64,000 bases of DNA from Progne subis subis. Taxonomy: Eukaryota > Chordata > Aves > Passeriformes > Hirundinidae. The notes beneath the pieces are model-generated. The model saw only the letters and a list, made by a program, of their open reading frames with translations, searched no databases and had not been told where the DNA came from. Every line of letters starts with the position of its first letter. Positions within the stretch are counted from its first letter, which is position 1. This document shows positions 1 to 10,680 of this stretch, one piece after another. The DNA is taken from NCBI GenBank assembly GCA_022316685.1, contig JAKJHU010000037.1, forward strand, positions 421,792 to 485,791. Reading direction: 5' to 3'. The position numbers were made by a program, and so were the translations under genes.

Positions 1-540
1 ATGCAGAGATGAGCACTATGGATGAGCAGCGAGAAACAATTAAAGAAATGGCTACAGATTTTGCAACTGAAATTCATTTTGGCTAAATCTAAACAAGGAG
101 GAGGGTTACAGAGGTCAAATGTAGTTATGTAGTATGTAAAGAGTAGAAGGAGCAAATAATTGAAAGGCTTTTGAAAAATATATAAACAGTCTGGTAGAAA
201 GATAGACTGGAGAGAGTTTATACAAATAAGCAGAAGAAAGTTAAAAGGATAATTAGAGCAGCAAAGAAATAATAGTGGATGTCAAGTTGCATGGAATATC
301 TCAATTAAAAGCTCTTCAGCTATATCTGTAATAGAGACATAGGTTCAAAGGTTAAATTGTCCCATTAAAAACAATGATGGGGGATTGAAGACAGGGCATA
401 AGGAAGAGGCAATTTGTTAAATGTTATTTAGCTTCTGTTATTACAGCTGAAGAAGAAGATGGAAAACTGCTTGGTAAAAGAATTTTGTTTCTCACAAAGA
501 TAGGCCAGCTCCTAATAAAGTGCAGATAAAATTGGAAGTA
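1..540 (+). repeat. Decayed LINE (CR1/L3-like) ORF2 remnant
   Basis: A purine-rich, stop-riddled stretch that reads like the linker between the endonuclease and reverse transcriptase of CR1/L3-type LINEs. Seen: the run of lysine/arginine-type codons around 220-275, followed at about 418-470 by a segment resembling the LINE passage that encodes a 'YF-S-V-F-T' type motif before an acidic stretch. No frame stays open. The 5' edge lies outside the window and the 3' edge is uncertain. This is recognition from memory of the family; it could also be chance similarity in A-rich DNA. Confidence 0.33.
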
Positions 541-1906
541 AATGATTAATTTTTCGGCAAATGCGTATTATCCTGGTGTCATAGACAGAGGTGCAGCAGA
601 TTTAGGAAATATACTCTAATTTGCTATAAGTTAGGGAGGTTCTAGCTTATTATCAACACTTTTTGTGCATAGCCTTTGTGCAAAGTCTCATATAGAACTG
701 GAGTAACTCAAATGCCTTTACAATTATTTTCCTCAGTGCAGCTCACCCTGGGCTTTTAGAAAGAAAAGTAATAGAAATTACCCAGGTTAGTGGCAGATTA
801 TATACCAAGGCACACCAGGAGAATATAGAGGTAAGAACGTGCAATAAAAGAACAGAACAAATCCAGACCTTCATTAAAGAACCATATGAAAAAAAAAAAA
901 AAAGTTGGGAAAACCTAAGAAGATTCTTGCAAAATATACAGAAATATATTTCCTCAGATCAGATACCAGCACTGCAATGAAATATTAAAGCTTTGAGCTG
1001 GAAGACTATCACAGCATATAAATGAATACATTAACCAATTCAATTTATAAACTGTGAGTAAAATTCAAGTAGAGTATCATATTCAAAAGAACCGGAAATG
1101 TTCATACGGCACAAGTTTTAAAATCATACTACAGAAGAAAAGCAGCATACACTGTATAATGAATTAGAATACTTTTACAAGAGAGGCAAATAGGAATAAT
1201 ACACCACACACAGTGACTATAAATACTTAAATATGAGATGAGTTTTCTGTCATTAAATAAATCTTGAAAACAGAAGTTCAGCACCTTTTATTTCTAAAAT
1301 TCAGCATTCAATATTCTCCTAAAGAAGGCTGGACATTCAAAAGTGTCTCCTATTAAAACAGTTGGAATTGAGCATTTCTGGGAGTTTTGAATATCTGGCA
1401 GTTTGAGTGTATCATCTTTCTCAACATCATTTTTTACAGTGAAGAGTCAGATCTATGTTGCCTTCAACAGCCCTGTTTTGGCATTTCCACCTTTTATTGC
1501 TTACAGGCAAGATTGACTTCATCTGCCTCTTCTCTATGACAGCTAATATCAGCTAAAAGAGTTTTCTTTGGCGAATCCCATCTCTTCTTTATATCTTTAC
1601 ATCACTGGAAGCTATGAGCTTCCATAGAAGGGAGGAGCCTTTAGGATGCAAAATGGAAAGCAGATAGCTGGAAAGCTGTCCAGAAACCAGTTTTGCCCTA
1701 CTTATAGGGGTCTAGACAGCTAGAATAGCAGATACAGCTGTGAATCAAAGAAATAGGAACAGTGTCTGTCATAGACACTATGGAAAAACTTTACATTAAC
1801 CATTTCTGGGCTTTTAGGGGAGCACTAGAGGAAAATAGGAAGCTTTTTTGTAATTTGATTTTTCGCTCTGTGCAATGTAGAAGATTCACATTAAGAATCT
1901 CAAGCC
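541..1906. other. Unique AT-rich DNA, no gene seen
   Basis: No exon, RNA gene or recognised mobile element. It holds an A15 run at 889-903 and a short perfect inverted repeat at 1761-1779 (arms AGTGTCT/AGACACT, 5-nt loop). Confidence 0.6.
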
Positions 1907-1931
1907 TTTTTTTTTTTTTTTTTTTTTTTTT
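1907..1931. repeat. Poly(T) run, T25
   Basis: Uninterrupted T25. On the minus strand it is an A25 tail preceded 38 nt upstream by AATAAA (TTTATT at 1970-1975), so it may be the tail of a minus-strand retrocopy. An isolated expanded homopolymer is equally possible. Confidence 0.95.
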
Positions 1932-3421
1932 ACTTAAACTCTTCACATCTCAGATGCAATGCTAATAGATTTATTTCTGCTTCAAGTCCTCACAGACTAT
2001 ATACCCTTTATATATTCCTTACCAGCTTTACACAAAATATACCTGTTTCATCATGGGAGTTGATTATTGTAATTTCCTTTTTTAAAATCACTCAGGTTTG
2101 TCACATCAGCTATGAATATAAGAACTCAACTGCTATATTTTTATTCAGATGAATTGAGCATATTATGCTATTCCTTTCTTTTGTACAGTAACTGCTTCTT
2201 AAAAAGCTGATTTGCTATCAAATGCCACTATTTTTTAAAGCTCTTACTAATGTGGACCCTGGTTCTGTTCTTTAATCTCATTTTGAGAGGTACCTGTGCC
2301 GTGTGTATCTCCTATTATTTAAATACCATACTGTCACCTCTTTTGAAGGTAAATGTCTTTCGCTTTGTTTGCCTCAAATTTAAGATGGTTCTGAATTATG
2401 TCACAATGTATATTTTTATGTCTTTCTGGTGTTTAAAGGTACAAATGTCCCAATAGAATAAGAGGGAAAATATAAAATTATTATCATTACCATCATAGCA
2501 ATCATGTTTGGTATTTCAGTGCTTTAGATGCAAAGAGAATAAATAATCACCAATAACCTGTTAAAATTATTACAACTATGCAAAAAGTTTCTGTATTTCA
2601 ACAAAATTCTCAAAAGGAACAATATATGCTAAAAGGTAAGTCTTGAGACTTAAATCAGATTAATGCACAAATCTGCTTTTATTATGAAAGGAGAGGGAAA
2701 AAAGCCCTTGAATTATTTTTCTTTTTCTTGCTACATATCTCAAGCCATTACTGCCAACCCATCAAATGAAAACTGCATCTTCTAGAAGCTAAAATTGCGA
2801 ACACTACAAGCCATGTTGCAGTTGACGTGAAAACAACCATTGCTGGCATATCTTGTATTTTTACAGCTGACTATTCTCTCCCTGACATTTTTAGTAAAGT
2901 TGAGCAATATCCAGATTCCAGCCTCGATACCAGTCGACACAGCAACATTCATCTTAAGATGACATCTGTTGAGAATTTTTCAATAACTTAATGGTTATAA
3001 AGCATGTGAGGAGGGGGATAATAGAGGGATTATGACATAAAAATGCTAAAGCCCTTGTGGGGGAACTGCTGCACATAAAGTTTTGATTTGGTAATTCAAA
3101 CTAATGCAGTTTGTAGTCCTCTAGAGAGAGGGCAATAATGGTGCACAATATGCTCTTAAACACTGATGCATAACACATTGTGCTAGAGCCAAAAGGCACT
3201 GTACAATATCATTATGGTGCAGAGAGAAGTAGTAACTTTGGGAGCCGCTTTCACAGAGATCTCTATGCACAGGTAACAAAGAGTGCCATTCCTCTCCTTT
3301 TTATGCTCCTTATTCTATTCATTTGGGCATCTTAGGATAACACAGCATTTATTGTTAATTAGACAAAATGATAAAGTTAAAAATACAAAGATTTGTGTCA
3401 TGCAGTACATATAGGCTTATC
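1932..3421. other. Unique AT-rich DNA; possible conserved block 2940-3300
   Basis: No gene seen. The part 2940-3300 is less AT-biased and has no simple repeats, with short TAATGG- and AACAAAG-type motifs; it could be regulatory but the evidence is weak. A stretch near 2490-2560 faintly recalls the 3' half of MIR/L2-type repeats, too poorly to call. Confidence 0.5.
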
Positions 3422-3485
3422 TTTTTTTTGTTTTTTGTTTTTTGCTTTTGTTGTTGTTGTTGTTTTTTGTGGTTTTTTTTTTTTT
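3422..3485. repeat. T/G low-complexity tract
   Basis: T-rich tract with single G interruptions, including (GTT)n at about 3448-3462 and ending in T13. One of several T(n)G or A(n)C tracts in the window (compare 8291, 12641, 32230, 41276 and 59805). Confidence 0.95.
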
Positions 3486-4479
3486 AAGACATATTAGGCA
3501 GGATTAAAAAATTTCATTGTCTTTGAATGTGGTGAAATAGGGAATGGACATATTTGGACAAAACTAGAAAAAAGAAAAAATTAAATATCTATAATGGAAC
3601 TAAATTAAGTAGTAATGATATTTGGGGGGTAAAATGCATGAAGAAATTCTTAAAATGGAACAGAAATTTACCACAAAATTTATAAAAATCTCATGTAATA
3701 TACAACTTATATGATTTTTTTATTATTTTTGCCTATTTTATAGGCAGATGTGTTGAAATGGGTTTATTTAATTTGCATTGCATGTACTGCTGGATGTAAT
3801 GTCAAATATAACATTTAAATGAGAACACAGTTTTTTGATTACTTCTCCAGGACTTCTGGCAGTGTGAATTTAAGAAGACAAAACCAATATTCTTTAATGG
3901 TAAATTGTCTGTACTACGACAAAGCAAAATAAATAAAAAAGCTCCAAATTAGCTGGTTTTCTGGAAAATGCATATATAGGTGACTTCGTGGTTCATAACG
4001 ACCTTATCAAGGTGGAACAACTCCATCAAACCCTTCCTGTAAACATGCTAATACCTTTTTGGATTTTTTAATCTGAGTCAAAAGTTTCAAAAAAAGGTCT
4101 TGTTATTCAAAAAATTTGTCTTATGAGAACTCCTATAAGATAAGTATGTATTTTTGTGACTTTGTATAAATGGTGATTCATCTCATCTCCCTTTTGTGGG
4201 CTGAAAATCAATTTTCTAGTGGAGTATGGTTGATTTGTCTAATCAGACTTAATGGCATCAACATATGGAAAAATTACAATCAGTTGCATCCCAATGTGCT
4301 TGTCCAATTGGATGGGAGTAGTCAGCTTCCCAGGGGCCTATCTCCTTCAACTGTCTCTGAAGAAGTAGTCCAGACAACTGACTTACCTCATTTTGACTGA
4401 AAGCAGAAGACAAATTCTGTGTTAAGTACTGAGTATAGAAGTTGTGGGGAAAAAAACCCAAAGAAACAGAAAAAGATTT
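3486..4479. other. Unique AT-rich DNA, no gene seen
   Basis: Only short open frames without recognisable domains. No repeat family recognised. Confidence 0.6.
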
Positions 4480-4990
4480 GCACTCCTGCATGCATGTGTC
4501 AGGTATCATTTCAGGTAGTGAGGTTAAATCTCCTGGTTGTCTGCTGCTGTTCCAGACAGCTGTGTCTTGCCTGTAAGTCCCAAGTCATAACTGCCCTCTC
4601 TAAGATGCTGGGCCAGGCAACAGAGGGTATATAAAATGAGCTGGAGGCTGCTGTTTCTCCCTGTTTCTTCATCCCAGATCCTCTGCTGTGAAGGGAAAAC
4701 CAGTCTGTCCTCACCAAGGGATCAGGCTCTAAGGTGCTGCCCAATTTTGAGTGCCATATCTGGCACTGCAGGCTCTATCTTATGCTTCACTGTGTTCTTC
4801 CAGATCTCTGCTGCACAAAACCTTGTTTCTCTCCAGTGGGCTCTGGAACCACAGGAGTCTGTGTAACAGTACATCATTGGCTCATTCTGCTCAAGAGGCT
4901 TGTGCTTATGTACAGAGCTTGTACCAACAGGAAGCTTTGCACTGGGGCTGAGATCTTTTCAGGGAGAGTTATTTATGTGCCATGTGATTG
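4480..4990 (+). promoter_or_regulatory. GC-richer block with TATA box; possible solo LTR or cryptic promoter
   Basis: About 500 bp clearly richer in G+C than its flanks, with a good TATA box, TATATAAAA, at 4628-4636 and a pyrimidine-rich stretch about 30 bp downstream. That arrangement resembles the U3/R region of a long terminal repeat. However, I see no clear TG...CA ends, target-site duplication or AATAAA signal, and no internal retroviral sequence nearby. It is best read as an unidentified block with a promoter-like element. Confidence 0.2.
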
Positions 4991-6945
4991 AACTTAATTT
5001 AAATTAATGTCCTTTTGGTATCCCAGTGAATATAATGGCCAACGCCTCCTCTTTGTCATTCAGCTCCACTCTGGCATTTTTTTCTCACACATTACTGGTG
5101 ACAGTAATATTTTAGGCTTGTTTCCTTTCCAGTTTTTCCATGTTTCCCAAGAGGAGTGTGATCCCAAAGTTTGTTAAGCAAATGGAAGACTTTTTTTATT
5201 TAAAGTCAAAATGTTTGGTGAGAATTTTCATTTTCAGCTCAGGTGTCTTTAAATTTAACCATTCCTCAATGAGTGCAAGGCTAGCATAGAGTGAACACCC
5301 AGAAATTAAGACATTGCTTGTTAAGGTATCACCCAACAATAGAGCAAGCAGGACTCTGCGGCTCCCAAAATCAGCTGTGTGACTTAAACAGGGGTTGATT
5401 TGGAATAAATTAATTTCGGGTTCAAATGTGGTGGTTTGAATGTGTCTCACACAGCTTCTTGTCAGGATCATTGTTGGATTTGGTACTGTTCATCACAAAC
5501 AGTGCTCTGTGACCATGTGTTTACTTCTCATCTAGAGCAGAGCAGTACTAGCACATTTGTCTAATGAAGCATAGATCTTTGTGACTGAGAATCTGTGACA
5601 TTAGAGACTTTTCTGAGTGCTACAGTTCCCCGTCTACCTTGAAATGCCTGGAAAGGCATAGGAGTGTTGGTGCTGCAAATCTGTTAGTGCTTAGTAATTC
5701 TTCACTGATGCCTGGTCCACAACTGGCAAAGGTAAGGTTTCATCCCACTGTTCCCTCTCATTCATGAGGAAAGAATTCCAGGCAACAATGACTGTGATCC
5801 TTCTCTAGGCTATTTACAGTGTGCATGCAAACCACCAGAGGTGGGTTTGGGAAAGTATAGACACTACTCAAATGATGCAGCAAGATAAGTAATTTAGCCC
5901 CATAAAGGTAGCTTGAACTTTATCCTTTTTCCCAGCCTGCAGATTCTGGCACATCTATTCAGTGTGTATATACAAGATGCATATTACCTTTGAAAATAAA
6001 ATGCTGGGATATAAATTACCATTTAAAAAATATTTAGTGACACATCTACCAGTAAAAAGACTCAAAATTCTGCTCTACACTTAATATATAATGGGGGAAA
6101 TTACATGGAATATATGTAAATCTTTTTATGTTTTCTTTATATATAGTATCGTAATCCCTCGAATGAGAAATTGCTGCATTGTTCCATTGCCAAAGTGATG
6201 TCTACAAATGAGGGCTCAGGGAATTGCTGCAGGCTTTCTGATGAACTGAGCCAGCAAGCCACTGTGGACACAAGCCTGAGTTTTTGAATGAAGAAGAGGA
6301 TTTACACATGCAAAGATATTTGTCTCTTTTTCCTTTCAGATTTCCAACCAACAGCTCCTTCTTTCATTGACTGGCAATAATTGGAAACAAAATGCAAAAC
6401 CTAAGTGTACTTGTGTGCTCCAAGCCTTCTCCATCTTTTTCAGCTACATAATTTGTTCTGTTAAAAGATGTAACTCTTCTTTACAGTTGTCACTGATGAG
6501 ATAATTTATACAATAACTTGAAATTCATTATTTTAACCATCTTTAAACACTTCTAAAAATACTTAAATGCTATTTTGCAGACAAATTAGTTGTGAAACTA
6601 TCTATCTATCAGGGAGATTTTCAGTTAAAAGTTTGTACCAATAAATATATTCTATATGTTATTCTTTTCAAAGAATGTTTGATCTAATAGCTTCTAAAGA
6701 TGGAATTTTGTTTGATTTCCTTGTTGTTTAATACCTAAAAGAACTGTCTGAAAAAAGGCGAAAGATGTATTACTTTGCTTAGCTATTTAGCATTAGAAGG
6801 CTTGGTATTTTGTGAATTACAGAACACGATTCAGTTTAAAAAATGATTTTTTTTCCTATCAATTGCCTCCCTGCTTGAAAACACTAAGTGGCCTTAAAGA
6901 GCCAAGGAGTTGTAAGAAGTATATTAATGTTAATTATATTAAACC
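4991..6945. other. Unique AT-rich DNA, no gene seen
   Basis: No exon or mobile element recognised. Base composition is ordinary for the window. Confidence 0.6.
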
Positions 6946-6968
6946 TTTTTTTTTTTTTTTTTCTTTTT
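6946..6968. repeat. Poly(T) run, T17 plus T5
   Basis: T17 at 6946-6962, one C, then T5. Confidence 0.95.
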
Positions 6969-8290
6969 ATGGAAAAAGGGAATGAATTAAGTATACTCAC
7001 ACATCCAAGCCCCAGCTATTTAACTATTTTTGTAAGATATCTTATATACATTAGTGGTATATAGTGACTTGAAATATGCATGAAACCAACCAGAAAAAAA
7101 GAAAAATAGGACTGCCTTTGTCCCTGTACCCTTTGTTTCTGTGTATGGCCATCTCATGTGCTGGAATATTAAGTATGTGACTCCATGAAACTTTTCACCC
7201 CTTATCTTTCCCTGTGCAATTGGATAGTATATATTTAGATGTTCTGATATCGGTGCAGAGGAGAAAACTTTCCTGAATACATTTTATAATCATCTGTATA
7301 CATAAGGCCATGGTATCTACACATTTAAATTATTATTAAATGTTAAGACAAAGCAGCTAGCAATAAGTAGGGATCTTTCAAGGTCATGGTTGCTGAAATA
7401 ATTTCTTGTGCACTAAAAACAGTATTCAGTCACTTCTGAAAGAACAAAAGATAAAACATCCTTTGCAGTTTTTCATCACTTTCATGGGCTTTCTTTTGAA
7501 AAGAAGTGCTACACTCTAGATTCCTTCCAGTCAATCAGAATGCAGAATTCTTCTTCAGAAATTTTTGTTTTGTTCTACACGAAAGCCCTATTCCCTCAGA
7601 AATCATTTGTTAACAGCAGCTGAGCTCTGCTAGTCCACTGTCTGAGGTGAATCCAAGATCAGTTATGGTTTGAACCTAATTGTGAGGTGTACAAATAACA
7701 GTATTTAAAGACAGTATTCTCACTCTAGTTTTTATTCAAGGTTTTATAAATGAGGCGTCATAGTAAGAAAAGTTTGCAGTTTAAACTCTGCAATGGAAAA
7801 TGTCCCCCAAGTCAGAGGGCAGAACCCACTCTACCAAGTTTATAATTAAGCAATAATCTCAAGAAACGCAGTCATTACCAGCCTTTAATGACTACTTTGT
7901 TGGTTAACAGCTCAATGTGAAGTTGAGGATTGTTAACACTCTATCAAACTTCTTGTTAAGTGTGCTAAGATTTTATTTAAACACACTTGGATCGCAGCTG
8001 GAAAGCTGTGGGGGGAATTGGACATTCCCAAGTGGCTAATGACCAGTTTTTTCCATCACTCAGAACACAGGGCACATTCCTTTATGTTTATATAATAGCT
8101 GTTAACTACAGATGGCTGGTGCCACCCGATTTTGGTACTTTGTGTGACCTTAGTCATCTACTGTATCTGCAACCAGTTGATGCTCTTTTGCTGCTGAGCT
8201 TTTGTGGAATAACAGAAGTTTTTCTTAGAGCCTTTTGGAGAATTCAGCCATGACACAGTAATTACCAGAGAAATCAATAATAACACATAC
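6969..8290. other. Unique AT-rich DNA, no gene seen
   Basis: Several short open frames without motifs. No repeat family recognised. Confidence 0.6.
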
Positions 8291-8378
8291 AAAAAAACCA
8301 AACCAAACCAAACCAAACCAAACCAAACCAAACCAAACCAAACCAAAAAAAAAACCCCAAACAAACAAACAAAAAAAA
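8291..8378. repeat. (AACCA)n pentamer microsatellite with A/C flanks
   Basis: About ten near-perfect AACCA units at 8296-8345, then A10, CCCC and four CAAA units to about 8373. The complement is TTGGT/TTTG. It is not the vertebrate telomere repeat TTAGGG. The array creates long artificial open frames on the minus strand rich in Phe, Trp, Leu, Val and Gly. Confidence 0.97.
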
Positions 8379-8819
8379 CCACCTAAGTACCTCTCCAAAT
8401 GCTATGATAGCCTCTGCTGAATCATATTTATTCTGATGGGCTGGAAAAGGAAACATTTTGCCTTGTCGGTGAAGTGACTGGAAATTAATCTTACAAAGTC
8501 TACTGTACTAGTGCAGTCTAGGAACATCCGCTGGAAAGCAAAGTCATGCCTCTGAATCAATGGGAATTTTTCTTCAGAACTGCCTGGTACAGGAGGCCAT
8601 TTTCCTTTGTTTCATGCACTAGCAAAGATGATGATATTTTATGGTTTATTATATCTTTTTGGACAGTTAGCAGCATTTACACTGCAACTGAAGAACCCTT
8701 AAATTAGCAGCATGGGTCAGACTTGTTGAAAAGCAACAAGGATAAAGGGTGACTGAAGTGATGTCATACATGGGTTTGTTGACTTTGTTGAAATACCCAC
8801 AACAGTCGTGGAGTCAGAC
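8379..8819. other. Unique DNA, no gene seen
   Basis: No gene or repeat family recognised between the pentamer array and the CpG-retaining block that follows. Confidence 0.55.
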
Positions 8820-9560
8820 AAATTCCACCTAATCAACCCAATAACTTATTATCAAAAAGATCTATTTCTTTGTCACGTCTGTCAGGGTAATCCGGAATTC
8901 ATTATCATATTAATGTCCTGACTGGGCTCCTCTGGACCTCTGAGTTTTGTTTGTTGAAGAGCTTCCTGGGGCGTTTGGAGAAACAAAGCGCACTCTCTGG
9001 AACATGAGGCATTCAGAGCCGCGTACAGATGGGCCCGGGCTCTTTGTTCCTCTCTGCCTGGGAGGCTGTTATGGGAAGCAGCCAACCTGCAGTCTGTCAC
9101 AGTGAACATTGTCAAGTTATTGTGTACTTTTAATTGTTACTATGTACATGGAATCTGAAAGGTCGCTCTGGATATATAGTACAAGTGCACAGAGCCCTTT
9201 GCCAGACCAAACAGCTGTCCTGTGGTGTTCCCATATTCAGCTCCAGTCACCTTTCCCTCATTGAAGGATTCTTCTGACAGAGCAATTAAAACATACGATT
9301 TATTACTAAACAGTCAATAAGGAAATCTTAGAAGTGCACTCTTTCACCACTTCACTGTTTCCCATGTGGCTGTCTTAACAGGTCCTTTTATATTTAAGCA
9401 ATTATTTCTGCCCCAATGATATTACAGACCCGGCAAGATTAATTAAAGAGCCGACAGCAAATTACAATAACAACCTCAAAATACAATCAGAGAGGTCAAA
9501 CTGTATACCAAATTCTGTTCTTAGACACTCCTAGATAAAATAAAACTCCCAAAGTTTGGC
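8820..9560. promoter_or_regulatory. Candidate conserved non-coding element (enhancer-like)
   Basis: Seen: this block keeps roughly a dozen CpGs (for example near 8877, 8892, 8972, 8989, 9020, 9037, 9163 and 9431) while the flanks have very few. It contains a GGGCCCGGGC palindrome at 9031-9040, an inverted pair of SOX-type sites (AACAAAG at 8982-8988; CTTTGTT at 9042-9048) and a TTAATTAA homeodomain-type palindrome at 9439-9446. It has no simple repeats or CR1. A 77-codon minus frame at 8882-9115 shows no domain. Such character is typical of vertebrate developmental enhancers; that it is one is inference, since no alignment was possible. Confidence 0.4.
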
Positions 9561-10484
9561 TGGCCTGCAAGAGATGAACTACATTCTTTTCTTTATTGAA
9601 GATACGTGAATATTTCTTTAGAAGATTTTTGTGTAGCTTCTCATTTTTATCTGCAGCATAAAAGATTCAGTCTTGAAGGAAAACGTAATTGTATATGGTG
9701 TGAATAATCCTTGGCTGTAGAAACACTACTCACCAGGGAGTCTACAAGCCGTGTGAAGTCTAGATATGCTAATATTTGTTTTCCCACCATGCACCTCAGC
9801 TTTTGTTTAGAAAAATATGAATGCTTGCTAAGTACAGCTGAACACTAACGTAGTGGTGTTTCTAAATTTTTGTCAAGTAAATTAGGTTTATCAATATTGT
9901 TATGTATGTAAATACAATAATTAATAAATAATGAAAAATTATTAAGTTCAAGACACAAATGCACAGAAATTTCCAGTTCCTCCCCACTCTGCTTTCGCCG
10001 CATGTGCAAAATATGAAGAAACCATACAAAATGTATTGTGAAGACCATGGTTGTTCTCATACAATTTTGCTTTATTAAAACTTGATAATGAATAATTTCT
10101 GTACTGCATATATGTAAAAATAAATAAATATGCACATAAATTCATGTTTATACATGTGACTGTGTGGGGAAAAATGCTATATTTAAGATTTTTTAAAATA
10201 AAATTTAACATACAAAACTCATGTTCATAATGAACATGAATAAGCTGCAATCCAGGTCCTAAAGTTTTAGATACAGAGCTCTTCATGATTAGCAGTACAT
10301 TGTGTAATCCTGAGGGCCTTGCACTTCTGAAAATATAGATCTAACTGTATATAGAACCAGATATTCTTTAATATGGTACTGATTTCCAACTCTTTGGTGG
10401 GGATGGGGTCCTTTTTCTCTTTCCTTTCCCTTTTATTTTTCTTGTGATTTTTCCTGTTTTGTTTTCCCTTTTTTATTTTCTTAC
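9561..10484. other. Unique AT-rich DNA with one long palindrome
   Basis: No gene. Open minus-strand frames at 9845-10286 are AT-driven and show no domain. Contains the palindrome at 10219-10239, listed separately. Confidence 0.6.
10219..10239. repeat. Perfect 21-bp palindrome
   Basis: Left arm TCATGTTCAT and right arm ATGAACATGA are exact reverse complements around a single central A. The spacing does not match a consensus glucocorticoid/androgen element (half-sites point the other way) or a heat-shock element. Confidence 0.95.
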
Positions 10485-10585
10485 CAAATCAAAGAATGGG
10501 TAAGGTTGTAAGGGCCATCTGGTCCAGTCTCCCTGCTCAAGCAGGGTCAATCTAGACCATATTGTACAGAAGTATCCTTACCCTT
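10485..10585 (-). mobile_element. CR1 LINE 3'-end fragment, antisense
   Basis: Reading + the sequence starts with a decayed CR1 tail complement (CAAAGAATGGGTAAGG) and continues with the usual GGGCCATCTGGTCCAGTCTC and CCCTGCTCAAGCAGGG blocks of avian CR1 3' ends. Only the last 100 bp or so remain, which is the usual 5' truncation of CR1 insertions. The T/AT/T tract starts 15 bp further on. Confidence 0.85.
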
Positions 10586-10600
10586 ATCTGTACTTTATAA

Positions 10601-10606
10601 TTTTTT

Positions 10607-10657
<51 letters not shown>

Positions 10658-10680
10658 CTTGACTGTAGGGAAAAAAAAAA
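10601..10680. repeat. T10-(AT)13-T19 tract with A10 snapback
   Basis: T10, AATT, about 13 AT units to 10638, T19 to 10656, then CC, a 10-nt loop and GG plus A10 (10669-10680). The last T10CC and GGA10 pair perfectly as a 12-bp stem. Confidence 0.95.

Noticed and set aside
2490..2560. Second MIR or L2 remnant
   Set aside because: Only a vague resemblance around TTTCAGTGCTTTAGATGC; not colinear over enough length.
8296..8345. Interstitial telomere repeat
   Set aside because: The unit is AACCA/TGGTT, not TTAGGG/CCCTAA.
8158..8456. Minus-strand Phe/Trp/Gly/Leu repeat protein
   Set aside because: Direct translation of the (AACCA)n array.
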